From JAENWD01 sp963837165 (GTDB lineage Bacteria; Acidobacteriota; Vicinamibacteria; Vicinamibacterales; JAENWD01), in NCBI GenBank assembly GCA_963837165.1, contig CAWIMD010000002.1, positions 1,178,001-1,242,000 on the forward strand: 64,000 nt of DNA, given 5' to 3'. The translations under genes and the position numbers were made by a program. Position 1 is the first letter of the stretch, and every line of letters starts with the position of its first letter. Positions 19,647 to 32,792 of this stretch are shown piece by piece. The notes under the pieces were generated by a model, which worked only from the letters and a program-made list of their open reading frames with translations, ran no database searches and was not told the origin of the DNA.

Positions 19647-20777
19647 ATGCGTGCAAGCCTCAAGCTGGGCCGGATTGCCGGTATTCCGATCGGGCTCCAC
19701 TACAGCTGGCTCATCATCGCCACGCTGATCACGCTGTCGCTGGCCGCCCATTTCCAGTCCACCGACCCTGGCTGGCCCAGGCCGCTCGTGTGGGCGTCCG
19801 CGCTCGTCACCTCGGCGCTCTTCTTCGTGTCGCTCGTCGCGCACGAGCTGTCGCACGCGGTCGTCGCACGGAGACGAGGCATACCCGTTCGATCGATCAC
19901 GCTGTTCGCGCTGGGAGGAGTCGCCCAGATCGACCAGGATCCGGCGTCGGCGAAGGCCGAGTTCTCGATGGCCATCGCGGGCCCCATCATGAGCCTGGCC
20001 ATCGGGATCGGCTGCCTTGCCGCCGCGCGCGCCGCCGGCTGGAACGTCGACGGCGGACCGTCGTCGGCGCCCGCCGCGATCCTCGGCTGGCTCGGCTCGA
20101 TCAACGTCGTCCTCGCGGTGTTCAACCTGATTCCCGGCTACCCGCTCGACGGCGGCCGTGTGCTGCGCGCCATCCTGTGGGGCGCCCAGGGCGATGCCGA
20201 CCGCGCGACCCGCCAGGCGGCCAGGGTCGGCCAGGCGGTGGCCGCGCTGTTCATGTTCTACGGCCTGTTGCGGTTCTTCGGCGGGGCCGGCATCGGCGGC
20301 CTGTGGTTCGTCTTCATCGGGTGGTTCCTGCTCGACGCCGCCCGCGCGAGCTCCGTGGAGGTTGCGATCTCGTCGAGCCTCCGCGGCATCCGCGCCGGTG
20401 ACGTCATGACCGGTGACTGCGCGTCGGTCGCCGGGGGCACGGCGCTCGAGGCGTTCGCCGCCCTGCTGCTGCGATCGGGACAGCGGTGCTTCATGGTCGA
20501 GAACGAGGCCGGCCGGCCGGTGGGGCTCATCACGCCGCAGGAGGTCCGGCGCGTGGACCGGAGCCAGTGGGGCGAGGTGCGGGTCGCCGACGTGATGCGG
20601 CCGCTCGACCGCATCCGCACCGTGACGCCGTCCACGCCGGTCATCGAAGCGCTGCGGGTCATGAGCCGCGAGGATCTCAACCAGCTGCCCGTGATGGACG
20701 ACGGCCATCTGGCCGGCATCGTGACACGCGGCCATCTCATCCGCCTCATCCAGACGCGAGCCGAGCTGAACGGCTGA
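19647..20777 (+). CDS. Site-2-protease-type zinc metalloprotease with two CBS domains
   Basis: 376 residues. The N-terminal half has about six membrane helices with the zinc motif HELSH (66-70) and, later, the third-ligand motif NLIPGYPLDGGR, both hallmarks of M50B intramembrane proteases of the SpoIVFB/Rv2625 class. The C-terminal part (about 248-370) is a CBS pair, which usually binds adenine nucleotides and controls activity. GAGGGG before the ATG serves as ribosome binding site. The likely role is intramembrane cleavage of an anti-sigma factor or similar protein; the substrate is not encoded next door. Confidence 0.92.
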   Translation: MRASLKLGRIAGIPIGLHYSWLIIATLITLSLAAHFQSTDPGWPRPLVWASALVTSALFFVSLVAHELSHAVVARRRGIPVRSITLFALGGVAQIDQDPASAKAEFSMAIAGPIMSLAIGIGCLAAARAAGWNVDGGPSSAPAAILGWLGSINVVLAVFNLIPGYPLDGGRVLRAILWGAQGDADRATRQAARVGQAVAALFMFYGLLRFFGGAGIGGLWFVFIGWFLLDAARASSVEVAISSSLRGIRAGDVMTGDCASVAGGTALEAFAALLLRSGQRCFMVENEAGRPVGLITPQEVRRVDRSQWGEVRVADVMRPLDRIRTVTPSTPVIEALRVMSREDLNQLPVMDDGHLAGIVTRGHLIRLIQTRAELNG

Positions 20778-20934
20778 GCCGCCGTGCTCGAGCTGGTGTC
20801 GCACCACCTGGTCCGCTGCTGAATTCCGCGCGCGATGCCCGCTCCGGGGCACTGTTCCACGGCGCGCCGTCCGCCGATAATGTGTGTTGCCCCCCGGAAT
20901 TGGCTCCGCGCCTCCCCAGCTCGGACGTACGGCC

Positions 20935-23275
20935 ATGACGACACCACCGCGATCGCTGTTCGCGGAGCGCTGGTTTGCGCTGCGCAAGGGCGTGCCGTAC
21001 GGACTGTTCGTGCTCTGCTGCGTGCTGTCGGCGACGGCCGCGTGGTACGTGCACACGACGATCGAGGCCCGACAGCGCGCCGCCCTGCGGAGCGACGCGG
21101 AACGGATGCGACGCGAGATCGAGGTGGGCCTCAACTCGCGCTTCGACGTGGTCCGCGCGACCGCCGCGCTGCTCACGGCCAACAACGAGATGAACGGCGC
21201 CGAGTTCCGCGCGTTCGTGGCGGCCCTGCATCTCGACCGCCAGTATCCCGGCCTGGAAGGAATCGGGTTCGCACGGCGCATCAGCGACGCCGAGCTGACC
21301 CACTTTCTCCGCTCCGCGTACCTTGATGGCACGCCGATCACGGTCCACCCGGCAGGGCCGCGGCCGGAGTACTGCCCGGTGATGTTCCTCGATCCGTGGC
21401 GCAATGCCGGCGCCATCGGATACGACCTCGCGACGGATCCGATCGCCCGCGGCGCCCTCGAGCGGGCGCGGAACACCGCCGAGCCGGTGGTCTCGGGCAC
21501 GGTGGAGCCCGGCGGCCCGCTGCAGGCGGCGCCGGGTCCGACGGTCCTCTTCGTGGTTCCCGTGTACCCGCAGGGCCTTCCGCTGACGACCATCGACGAG
21601 CGCGGGAAGGCCCTGCTGGGCGTGGTGCTGAGTCCCGTGCGCCTGGACGAAGTGCTGCACGGCGTGGAGGTGGCGCACCCTGCGGCGGCGATCGAGCTCT
21701 ACGACGGATCCCGCTCGCGGTCCACGCTCCGGTACGCGGCCGTCCGGGAGGGCGGCCCGGAGCGCTACGAGTCCACCGAGCGGGTGGACGTGGCCGGCCA
21801 GCCCTGGCTCGTCAGGATTCGCGTGCCGTACCTCCCGGGCCGGCGCCGTGCAGGCGTCGGGGGCGACGCTGGCCACCGGTCTCGTGCTCGGCCTGCTGAT
21901 CCTGGGCGTCACGCGCGGCCAGACGCGCGCCTGGGAAATCACGACCCGGCACCGATCGGACCTCCAGTTCCTCGCGCTGCACGACGCGCTGACGGGGCTG
22001 CCGAACCGCGCGCTGCTCGAAGACCGGCTCTCGAAGGCGATCGCAGCCGCCGAGCGGCATCGCTGCCGGCTCGCGGTGCTGTTCCTGGACGTGGATCGCT
22101 TCAAGCAGATCAACGACGTCTGGGGCCACGCCGTCGGCGACGAGCTGCTCCGGTCCGTCGCTGGCCGGCTCGCAGGCAGCGTCCGCCGCCTCGACACGGT
22201 CAGCCGGCACGGTGGCGACGAGTTCGTGCTGCTGCTCACCGACATCGAGGAGCCGCAGCACGCGGCCGATCGCGCCCGGGAGGTCATCAAGGCCGCCCGC
22301 GTGCCGCACCGCTGGCACGGCCACACGCTGGACATCACCGTCAGCGTCGGGGTCAGCATCTACCCGGAGGACGGGCAGGAGCCGATGATGCTGCTGCAGG
22401 CGGCCGACGCGGCGATGTACCAGGCCAAGGAACGCGGCCGGAACACGTGCCACTTCTTCACGCCCGAGATGAACCAGCGGGCCGCGACGCGTCACCGGAT
22501 CGACGCCGGCCTGCGCCGTGCGCTGCAGCGCGACGAACTGGTGCTCCACTACCAGCCCACGATCGCGCTCGATACGGGCGTGCTGACCGGCGTGGAGGCG
22601 CTCCTGCGGTGGCGCGACCCGGAACGCGGTCTGATCGGCCCGACCGAGTTCGTCCCGGTGGCCGAGGAATCAGGGCAGATCGTGCCGCTCGGCCGCTGGG
22701 CCCTGCGCAAGGCCTGCAGCCAGGCGCGCACGTGGTGCGATGCGGGCGCTCCCGTGACGGTCGCCGTCAACGTCTCGGCGGTCGAGCTGCGCGAGGCGGA
22801 CTTTCTCGAGCACCTGCACCAGGTGCTCCGCGACACGCGCCTCGATCCCGGGTACCTCGAGCTGGAGCTCACCGAGAGCGTGCTCGTGCAGCGGGCGCCA
22901 ACCACCGTCGCCGTGCTCGACGCGCTGCGCGCGCTGGGGGTGACGATCGCGATCGACGACTTCGGCACCGGCTACTCGAGCTTGACCTACCTGCGCGAGT
23001 TTCCGATCGACGTGCTCAAGGTGGACCGTTCCTTCGTCCGCGAGATCGGCAGCCGCCGCGAGGGATCCCCCATCGTGGGCGCGATGATCAGCATGGGCCG
23101 CAGCCTCGGACACCGCGTGGTGGCCGAGGGGGTCGAAACCCGCGAGCAGTGCGCGTTCCTGCAGTCGCAGCAGTGCGGGGAGGGACAGGGGTTCTACTTC
23201 AGCCGCCCCGTTCCGGCCGACGAGATCACCGCGTCGCTGGCGGCCGCGACCCCCGGCCTCTTCCGGCTGGCGTAG
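20935..23275 (+). CDS. CHASE-GGDEF-EAL cyclic-di-GMP enzyme, one frameshift
   Basis: About 779 residues once a single-base insertion is removed near nt 21832-21835, next to a GTAC at 21828-21831; the upstream frame covers 20935-21831 and the downstream frame runs to 23275. N-terminal membrane helix, a CHASE sensor domain (LEGIGFARRI at its core), a second membrane helix right after the shift, then diguanylate cyclase with intact GGDEF (RHGGDEF) and phosphodiesterase with EALL, DFGTGYSS and EGVET motifs. Both catalytic domains look complete, so it could make or break c-di-GMP in response to a periplasmic ligand. The frame break removes both catalytic domains unless it is a sequence error. Confidence 0.88.
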
Positions 23276-23329
23276 GATGGGAGGTCCCATCCTCCCATCC
23301 TCCAATCCTCCTATCCTCCTATCCTCCTA
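23275..23329. repeat. Hairpin plus five octamers between convergent genes
   Basis: A perfect 8-bp hairpin (GGATGGGA / TCCCATCC, loop GG) is followed by five tandem ATCCTCCN units at 23289-23328. The repeat reaches into the stop codon of the FKBP gene on the other strand, and fills the whole 51-bp gap. It may end transcription from both sides. Confidence 0.75.
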
Positions 23330-23755
23330 GACGACTTCGACGAGCTGCAGGTCGAAATGCAGATTCCTGCCGGCCAGCTCGTGGTTGCCGTCGATCGTGA
23401 TCGTCCTGTCGGAGACGTCGGTTACCCGTACCTGCAGGTGGCCGCCGTCCTCCCGCTGCACCGAGAGCCGCTGGCCGACGGCCGGGTCCAGGTCCTCCGG
23501 CAGCCGCAATCGGTCGATGACGGCCACCATCTCGTCGCGATGGGGGCCGTAGCCCTGCTCCGGCGGCACCTCTGCAGACTTCGTCTGGCCGGGCTCCATG
23601 CCGGCGACCGCCTGCTCCACGCCCGGGATGACCTCCCCCGACCCGATGGTGAACTCGAGCGGCTCGCGGCTGGTCGAGCTGTCGAATACGGTCCCGTCCT
23701 CGAGCTTGCCCGAGTAGTGGACGCGCACGGTATCTCCCCTCTTGGCTTGTGGCAT
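23327..23755 (-). CDS. FKBP-type peptidyl-prolyl isomerase, SlyD-like
   Basis: 142 residues from the ATG at 23755, which has AGGAGA seven bases upstream; longer starts lack this. The split FKBP core (VHYSGKLEDGTVFDSS, PLEFTIGSGEVIPG, then the closing strand DLQLVEVV) encloses an insert-in-flap domain (about 70-120) as in SlyD. DGNHELAGRNLHF matches the SlyD-type C-terminal strand. No His-rich metal tail is present, so it is a folding helper rather than a nickel-binding SlyD. Cytoplasmic. The stop codon lies in the intergenic repeat. Confidence 0.93.
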   Translation of the reverse strand: MPQAKRGDTVRVHYSGKLEDGTVFDSSTSREPLEFTIGSGEVIPGVEQAVAGMEPGQTKSAEVPPEQGYGPHRDEMVAVIDRLRLPEDLDPAVGQRLSVQREDGGHLQVRVTDVSDRTITIDGNHELAGRNLHFDLQLVEVV

Positions 23756-23839
23756 TGCAACTCTCCTGGGGAGCCCTCCCAGGTTACAGGAGGCGTCCCG
23801 TACAGCCAACCCGCCCGGCCGGATCCTGCATCCGTCCGC

Positions 23840-24745
23840 TCAGGGCAGCGGCATGCGCCGCGCGGACCCCTTCGAGGCCAGCCAGGCGTTGAAGGCCTCG
23901 ACCATCGGGCGCGTCCACCTGCCGTCAATCTCGCCCGGCGTGTACGTGCCGGCGCGCAGCATGGAATGGCCCCACTCGTCCACGAGGTGCGTCATCTCCG
24001 TGTCGTCGGCCACCTTCGCGGCGAGCTGGGGCGGGATGAAGGTGATGCCCTCCGGGTCGCTGACGGCGATGTCGCCGGGCAGGACCGTGACCTGCCCGAT
24101 GCGGATGGGCGTGTTGATGCCCGTGAGCATCACGTTCTGCAGCGCGGACGGATCGACCGCGCGCGTGAACACCTGGAACCCGGCAATCTCCCGGAGCCCG
24201 CTCACGTCGCGCACGGCGCCGTTGACGATCAGCCCGTTGTGGCTCTTGGTGAAGATGGCCGTCCCCAGGTTGTCGCCGATCATCGTGCCGTCCTGGACCT
24301 TGCCGAACAGGTCCACGACGAGCACGTCGCCCGGCTGCAGGATGTCGATGACCCACGAGTTCTCGTTGCCGACGCGGCCCTCGGCCTTTCCGCGCTCGCG
24401 CACCACGCCGTCGAAGTCCGGCCGGAGCGGCATGAAGACGGCGGTCACCACGCGCCCGACGAGCCGCGGCCCCGGATTGACGACGGTCCAGCCCCCCTCG
24501 AACTGGTTGCGGAAGCCCTGGCCCCTCAGCACGCCCCAGGCTTCCTCGGCCGTCACGTCCTTCAGCCGCACCAGCACGTCATCCGGCACCTTCGGCCTGC
24601 CGTCGTCGAAGCGCGCGCCCTGCCAGTCGCGCGTGAAGGCAATCCGCTGCTCGGTCGAGAACAGGCCGAGCTGCGCTCGCGCCGGCGCGGCGGCCAGCGC
24701 CAGGGCCGCGGCGGCCAGCAGCATCCGATGGCACCCGTGCTTCAT
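23840..24745 (-). CDS. RraA-family protein with signal peptide
   Basis: 301 residues from the ATG at 24745, with AAAGGGGG upstream. A signal peptide ends in ARAQ. The RraA fold is recognisable in the central GDNLGTAIFTKSHNGLIVNGAVRD segment (shortened to key parts: GDNLGTA, GLIVNGAVRD). RraA relatives include RNase E inhibitors and class II aldolase-like HMG/oxaloacetate enzymes; an exported copy is more likely an enzyme than an RNase regulator. Same strand as FKBP with an 84-bp gap; divergent from the GH20 gene. Confidence 0.85.
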   Translation of the reverse strand: MKHGCHRMLLAAAALALAAAPARAQLGLFSTEQRIAFTRDWQGARFDDGRPKVPDDVLVRLKDVTAEEAWGVLRGQGFRNQFEGGWTVVNPGPRLVGRVVTAVFMPLRPDFDGVVRERGKAEGRVGNENSWVIDILQPGDVLVVDLFGKVQDGTMIGDNLGTAIFTKSHNGLIVNGAVRDVSGLREIAGFQVFTRAVDPSALQNVMLTGINTPIRIGQVTVLPGDIAVSDPEGITFIPPQLAAKVADDTEMTHLVDEWGHSMLRAGTYTPGEIDGRWTRPMVEAFNAWLASKGSARRMPLP

Positions 24746-24885
24746 CGATCCCCCTTTCGCGTGCGACGCGGCAAACGTCACCGCCGGCCGGCATACATAG
24801 CACACGGCGGGTCGGATTGCACCCGCGCGGGCCGCTGCGGCGGCGGCTTGCCCGCGGGACGGGAATCGTGTGAGATAGCGGTGCC

Positions 24886-26564
<1,679 letters not shown>

Positions 26565-26571
26565 ACGGCCC

Positions 26572-29121
26572 TCAATGGGCCCGCGCCGCACGGCGGGCCG
26601 CGTCGATGCGCTCGAGCAGCGCGTCGATCGTGAACGGCTTCTTCAGCACGTGCGTCAGGTCGAGGTCGGGGCCGGCGTCCGCCGACGCGTCCCCGATGTG
26701 CCCCGACATCAGCACGACCGGCAGGGCAGGATGGCGGCGCGCCAGCCAGGCCGCCAGCGACGTGCCGGTCTCACCCGGCATCATCACGTCGCTCACGACC
26801 ATGTCGAACGGCGGCCGGTCGGACTGCAGGTGCTTCCGGGCCTCCACGGCCGATGACACACCCGTCGGGCGGCAGCCGCGCGCGCCGAGCAGGCGGGTCA
26901 CGATGCCGAGGACGGCCGGGTCGTCGTCCACCACCAGCACGCGGAGTCCGCTGGCGGGCACCGGCGGCGCGGCGCGCCGACTGGCTCCACCCTCCGGCTG
27001 TCCGACCTCGGGAAGATACAGCGCGATCGAGGTGCCCCGTCCCGGCGCGCTTTCGACGGTCAGTCCACCCGCGGGCTCGATCATGCGCCGCAGCCCGGCC
27101 AGGCCCAGGCCGGTGCCACGCCCCACGGCCTTCGTGGTGAAGAACGGCTCGAGCATCCGCGCGCGCACCTGCTCGTCCATGCCGACGCCCTGGTCCGACA
27201 CGGCGATGCGCACGTGCTGCCCCGCCGGCACCGCAACCATCGCCCCGGGCAGCGGCCCGGCGACCGTCACGCGGGCGACCTGCACACGGACCGTGCCGCC
27301 GCGGGGCATCGCGTCCCGGGCGTTGGCCACGAGGTTCAGCAGGGCGTGCTCCATGTCCGTCGGATCGACGCGGCAGGCGAGTGGTTCTTCTGGCAGGTCG
27401 AGGTCCACGCGCACCTGCTCGCCGGCCAGCCGCTCGAGCAGCGGGCGCATGGCCGTGACCAGGTCCACCGCGTCCACCCGCCGCGGCTCGGCGACGTCGC
27501 GCCGTGAGGTGCGCAGCAGCCGCGCGGTCAGGGCCGCCCCGCGCTCGGCGGCGGCGCGAATCTCGCTGAGCTCCCTGGCGGCGGGATGATCCGAGGACAG
27601 GTCGCCGGCGGCGATGTCGGCCCCGCCGAGGATGGCGGTCAGGATGTTGTTGAAGTCGTGCGCCACGCCGCTGGCGAGCTGGCCGACGGCTTCCAGCTTC
27701 AGCGCCTGCCGGAGCTGCTCTTCGAGCGCGAGCCGATCCGTCACGTCGCGCGTGGTGAGCACCACCGCCCGCACCGCCGGCTCGCTCGTGAGGTCCACGC
27801 CGGACGACTCGAGCGAACGCTCGGTGCCGTCCGGATGCCGCGCACGCCAGGTGGCGAGGTGGGCCTCGGCAGGCGCGCTGCGCAGGCGCGCGAGGAAAGT
27901 GCCGAGCGCCGACACGTCCGAGGCAACGGCGACCGCCGAGAGCGGCTGCCCCGCGAGCCCGGCGGGATCCCGGCCGAAATGCGCGCGGATCGCCCCGCGG
28001 GCGAACGTCACGCGCCCGTCCGGACCGAGGGCGAGGACCGAGTCGGAGCTGTAGCGGATGAGCGCGTCCAGCCGCTGCTCGGCGTGCCGCTCGGCCTCGC
28101 GTTTGCCCTCGGCCCGCAGCGCCGCGGCGGTCAGGCGGAGCATCAGGAGGTCACGCCCTGCCAGCGCCAGCGTCAGCAGGACGAGCGCGAGCGTCAGCGG
28201 CTGCAGCCCGGTCATCAGGCCGCGCGCCGCGAGCATGAAGAGATCGGCCGCCACCGCGGCAATCGCGATCATCGGGAGCAGGCTGAACGGCTGCGCCTGG
28301 ATGTCGCCCTGCTCGCCCGGATCGAGCGGGTCGGCGACGAAGTGAATGCCGGCGTACACCACGAGCAGGTTGGTGATGATGGCCGTGCCGATCGACCAGT
28401 CCAGGGTCCCGTAGCCGGCGGCGTAGACGATCTCGTACAGCGTGTCGCCCAGCAGCGAGATCGCGAGCGCGATGAGCAGCGCCCCAAGGGCCCGGCGGCC
28501 GGGGATCCGCCGCGCCCGCGTGATGACCACGTTGAGGGCCACCAGACCGGCCAGGTAGGCGATGCTCGAGGCGGTGTTGAACAGCCGCTCGAGCCGGCTC
28601 AGGACGCTCGCCGACTCGTCCAGGCGTTGGCCAATCACCAGCAGCAGGCCGAAGGCCCCAACCACGATCACGAGGTCGAGCGCCGCGCGCACGCGCCCGC
28701 CGACGCGCGGCACGCGCGGCAGCCGCAGGAGACCGGCCACGAGGAGCGGGTAGTGCAGCAGGTAGAACGGCTCGGTCCAGGAGTAGTAGGCGCGCGTGCC
28801 GCCGGTGGCCATTCCCACGAGGTTGGCCGTCGTCCCCGCGGCAAAGCACAGGAACGCCAGCGAAATCAGCCGCAGGCCCGACTGCACGGACTGCGGAAGA
28901 TCCGTCCGTTGCGAAGCGGCGTACAGGGCCCAGGCCGCCCCGCACTGCAGGGGAAGGAAGGCGCCAAGGTCGATGAACTGCCGCCACCAGCCCTGTTCCC
29001 GGACAGGGGTGGAATATTCCGAGAGCGCGAACGCCACACCAATGACGGAGAGCACGCCCAGGAGGCGGCGCAGGTGGCGTTCCCGGGCGGCGAATGAATC
29101 CGGGGGGTTCTCGGTCGGCAT
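26572..29121 (-). CDS. Membrane hybrid histidine kinase with PAS and receiver
   Basis: 849 residues from the ATG at 29121 (GGAG upstream); an upstream TTG-type extension is unlikely. The first 370 residues form about ten hydrophobic helices of unknown sensor type, not a periplasmic loop sensor. Then a PAS/PAC (about 390-500), HisKA with His488 in GVAHDFNNIL, HATPase with NLVANARDAM and GTGLGL, and a receiver with Asp778 (VVSDVMMPGE). The FNN-type H-box and fused receiver are typical of NtrB-like hybrid kinases. The promoter faces that of the TonB receptor gene across 221 bp. Confidence 0.92.
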   Translation of the reverse strand: MPTENPPDSFAARERHLRRLLGVLSVIGVAFALSEYSTPVREQGWWRQFIDLGAFLPLQCGAAWALYAASQRTDLPQSVQSGLRLISLAFLCFAAGTTANLVGMATGGTRAYYSWTEPFYLLHYPLLVAGLLRLPRVPRVGGRVRAALDLVIVVGAFGLLLVIGQRLDESASVLSRLERLFNTASSIAYLAGLVALNVVITRARRIPGRRALGALLIALAISLLGDTLYEIVYAAGYGTLDWSIGTAIITNLLVVYAGIHFVADPLDPGEQGDIQAQPFSLLPMIAIAAVAADLFMLAARGLMTGLQPLTLALVLLTLALAGRDLLMLRLTAAALRAEGKREAERHAEQRLDALIRYSSDSVLALGPDGRVTFARGAIRAHFGRDPAGLAGQPLSAVAVASDVSALGTFLARLRSAPAEAHLATWRARHPDGTERSLESSGVDLTSEPAVRAVVLTTRDVTDRLALEEQLRQALKLEAVGQLASGVAHDFNNILTAILGGADIAAGDLSSDHPAARELSEIRAAAERGAALTARLLRTSRRDVAEPRRVDAVDLVTAMRPLLERLAGEQVRVDLDLPEEPLACRVDPTDMEHALLNLVANARDAMPRGGTVRVQVARVTVAGPLPGAMVAVPAGQHVRIAVSDQGVGMDEQVRARMLEPFFTTKAVGRGTGLGLAGLRRMIEPAGGLTVESAPGRGTSIALYLPEVGQPEGGASRRAAPPVPASGLRVLVVDDDPAVLGIVTRLLGARGCRPTGVSSAVEARKHLQSDRPPFDMVVSDVMMPGETGTSLAAWLARRHPALPVVLMSGHIGDASADAGPDLDLTHVLKKPFTIDALLERIDAARRAARAH

Positions 29122-29342
29122 CGGCTCCGGTGGCGAGACGGCCTGCACTCTATCACCTCGAGCCGCGACGTCGGTCCAGGCAACCGGATGGCCGTGTTCA
29201 ATGCGATGGATCATGCCGTGTGGGTCGATGCATCTAATCGATTGATTTTTTTGCACTAATCAGCGTACTCTCCGGGCCGGACGCGAGCTCTACTTTGCAA
29301 CTGGCGACGTGGGTGGCAGGGTGGCCACCGGGGAGGAAGGTC
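29122..29342. promoter_or_regulatory. Divergent control region of kinase and TonB receptor genes
   Basis: 221 bp with the only strongly AT-rich patch nearby at 29231-29265: AATCGATT palindrome, a T-run and CACTAATCAG. It probably carries the promoters for one or both genes. GGAGGAAGG at 29331-29339 is the ribosome binding site that fixes the receptor start. Confidence 0.45.
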
Positions 29343-32300
29343 GTGGGCGACAAGCGGATCGGCCTGATCGCGGTTCTCGCGCTGGCGTGTGCCCTGTGTC
29401 CGACCGCGGGGCGGGCGCAGGTGCTCTACGGCAGCATCGTCGGCAACGTGCAGGACTCGAGCGGTGGGATGCTGCCCGGCGCCACCGTCACGATCACGAG
29501 CAAGGACACGAACCAGACGCGGACCGCGGTGACCGCGGAGGCTGGAACCTATTCCTTCACCAACGTGCAGGCGGGCACCTGGTCCGTGAAGATCAGCCTC
29601 CAGGGCTTCAAGGAGTCCGTGAAGGACGACGTTCCGGTGACGGTGAACACGGTCAGCCGCGTGGACGCGAAGCTGGAGATCGGCGCGCTGACCGAAACGG
29701 TGCGGGTCGAGTCCCAGGCGGCCCTGCTGCAGACCGACAAGGCCGACACGCACACCGAGATCAAGTCGGAGACGATCACGTCTCTGCCGCTGGATCAGAA
29801 CCGCAACTACCAGACGCTGATCAACCTGGTGCCCGGCGCCACGCCGGCTCGCCAGCAGAACAGCGAGGTGGACACCCCTGGACGCGCGCTCACGACCAAC
29901 GTCAACGGCCAGGATCGGAACACCAACGGGACCAAGACCGACGGCGCGACCAACGTGAACATCTGGCTGCCGCACCACACGATGTACGTCTCGCCTGCCG
30001 AGACGATCGACACCGTGAACGTGAGCACCAGCAACTTCGACGCCGAGCAGGGCAACGCCGGCGGCGCGGCGATCACGGTCATCACCAAGTCGGGGACCAA
30101 CAACTTCAAGGGGTCGGCCTTCGCGTTCTACAACAACCAGAGCCTGAACGCGAGGCCCTACTACTCGACCGAGAAGCCGGACGCCAGCTCGCACATCGAC
30201 GGCGCGACCCTCGGCGGTCCGATCATGAAGGACAAGCTGTTCTTCTTCGGCGCGTGGGAAGGCCAGTATCAGCGGACGCCGCAGCAGTTCTTCTACAGCG
30301 TGCCGCCGGATGCACTACGCTTCGGCGACTTCAGCCAGGCATTCAACGGAGACGGGACCCTGCAGGTCATCTACGACCCGATGACCGGCAATGCCGACGG
30401 CACCGGCCGCACGCCGTTTCCGGGCAACGTCATCCCCGCCAATCGCCTGAGCGGCATCGCGCAGCAGGTGACGGGCCTCTATCCCGAACCGAACCTGCCC
30501 GGGAACCTGTCGGCCGGCAATGCCGGCGGGGCGGCGATCAACCGCAACTACGTGCGCCAGCAGGACCGGAAGTTCGACCGCAACAACTACGACTTCAAGA
30601 TCAACTACAACTCCTCGGCGAGCAATCAGTTCTGGGGCAAGTACTCGCGCATGGGCGCCAACGTGACGTCGCCGCAGGCCTATCTCGGCTACGATGGCGC
30701 GCTCACGGGCGACACCACGGTCCAGATGTACACCTTCGGCGACACCTGGACGATCAGCCCGACGATGGTGTTCGACGCCACGTTCGGGTACTCGAAGATG
30801 AACCACAATTCGCAGGAGAGCGACCTCGCGCTGGGCAACTACGGACTGGACACGCTCGGCATCCCGGGCATGAACGGCGGCGCGAACTTCAGCAGCGATC
30901 CACGCTACGGCGGCATCCCGTTCTTCCTCATGGGCGGCTGCTGGTGCGGGTTCGACATCGTCGGCAACGCCAACGGGTGGGACCCGGTGGAACGCGACGA
31001 GCGCACCTACGCATTTGCCGGAAACCTCACCAAGCTGTCGGGTGCGCACGAGTTCCGCTTCGGGTACTCGGTCAACAAGCTGCGAATGAACCACTGGCAG
31101 CCTGAACTGGGGTACGGTCCACGCGGCTTCATGCAGGCCGCGACGAATGCGACGGCACTCAATGGCGGGGCCCAGGACTCGAACATCTACAACGCCTGGG
31201 CCTCCTTCCTGCTGGGCCTCGAGGACGCGGCGGGCACCAGCGTGCAGAACGAGCTGATGACCACGCGCGAATGGCAGCACTCGATGTACGCGCGCGACCG
31301 GTGGCAGGTCAACGAGAAGCTCACGCTCGACCTCGGCCTGCGGTACCAGGTACTACCCGATCATGACCCGGGCCGACCGCGGCATCGAGAAAGTCGACGG
31401 AGCCAACGATCTCGCCAGCACGCGGGCCCTTGCCTCCAACGGGGGCGCGCTGACTCCCGATGCCGACGGAGTGCTGCGGCCAACCGTCCTGCTGGGAGGC
31501 CTCGGGAGCAACCCCAAGGATCTGGGGATCAAGGTGAGCAGCACGCTGTTCGCGCCGCGCCTCGGTGCCGTCTACCGCCTCAGCGAGAAGAGCGTGGTCA
31601 GGGCCGGCTACGGCGTGACCTTCAACCCGCTGCCGTTCTCGCGGCCGCTGCGCGGCTTCTATCCGCTGACGCTGGCTGCCTTCTACACCGCCGACGAACC
31701 GTACGGCTGGTACACCACTCTCGAGCAGGGCATTCCAAACGTCACCAGCCCTGACGAGAGCACAGGCCGTCTCGCGTTGACGCCGGACTACCTGATGCGG
31801 ACGCCGGCAGCGGATGTCTCGCGCAGCCGCATCCATTCGTGGAACGTCTCGTTCGAACGCCGGCTGCCGTGGGACCTCTCGGTGGATATCGCCTACGTCG
31901 GCACGGCCAAGAACGGCGGGTTCACCGACATCGACGCGAACGCATCGGACGTGCCGGGCGGAGGCTCCGCGAGCCGGCCGCTCGCCGACATCCGGGGCAA
32001 CCAGTCGCTGCTGCTGTGGGGACCAACCGCGAAGTCCCGCTACAACTCCCTGCAGGTCGCGATCAACCGTCCGTTCAAGCACGGCCTGATGCTGAAGGGC
32101 GGCTACACGCTGTCGAGGGCCAAGAACGAGGTGGACGACGACGGGTGGAGTCAGCTCATGTTCAGCGCGCCCAGCCAGCGTGCACTCAACTACGCGCTGG
32201 CCGGCTTCGATCGCCCGCAGATGTTCAACATGGGCTTCGTCTATGAGCTCCCGTACAAGACGAGCGACAGCAAGAACGTGGCGCATCTGATCCTGGGCGA

Positions 32301-32775
32301 CTGGCAGATCAACGGCCTGTTCTCGGCCGTGTCGGGCACGCCGTTCACGGTCACGGCCGATGGCGCCGACCTCAACATGCCTGGAGGGCAGCAGACGGCC
32401 GACCTCACCGGGTCGTACAAGGTGCTTGGCGGCCACGGCGGTGACGACTTGTTCTTCGACACGTCGGCGTTCAGCCAGCCGCAAGGCGTCCGTCAGGGCA
32501 ACACGGGCCGCAATCAGTTCAGGGGGCCGGGATACTGGAACCTGGACGGGTCGCTCTTCCGGTCGTTCCCGGTCGGCCGCGAGGGCAAGCGGGTCGAGTT
32601 CAGGGCCGAGTTCTTCAACCTGTTCAACCATCCGATCTGGGGCAACCCGGACAACAACCTGACGAGCAGCACGTTCGGCTACACCTTTGCCGTCGGCAGC
32701 AACGGCGGGGGCCGCACCCGGGATTCCGGCTCGGGAGAACGCCAGATCAGGCTGGGGGTGCGGTTCCAGTTCTGA
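29343..32775 (+). CDS. Oar-like TonB-dependent receptor with carboxypeptidase-regulatory domain, one frameshift
   Basis: About 1143 residues after correcting one extra G at 31349-31350 beside GTAC (31350-31353). Removing it joins LGLRYQ to YYPIMTRADRG, a conserved strand in this family. The GTG start follows an ideal GGAGGAAGG. Signal peptide ends GRAQ; then a CarboxypepD_reg domain (GSIVGNVQDSSGGMLPGATV, shortened to ends), a plug domain, and a large 22-strand-type barrel ending in the aromatic RFQF. Acidobacterial Oar-like receptors import or anchor unknown polymers or oligosaccharides. An unusual GCWCG pair sits in a predicted extracellular loop near residue 535. Confidence 0.9.
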
Positions 32776-32792
32776 GGCTGGACATCATTCGT

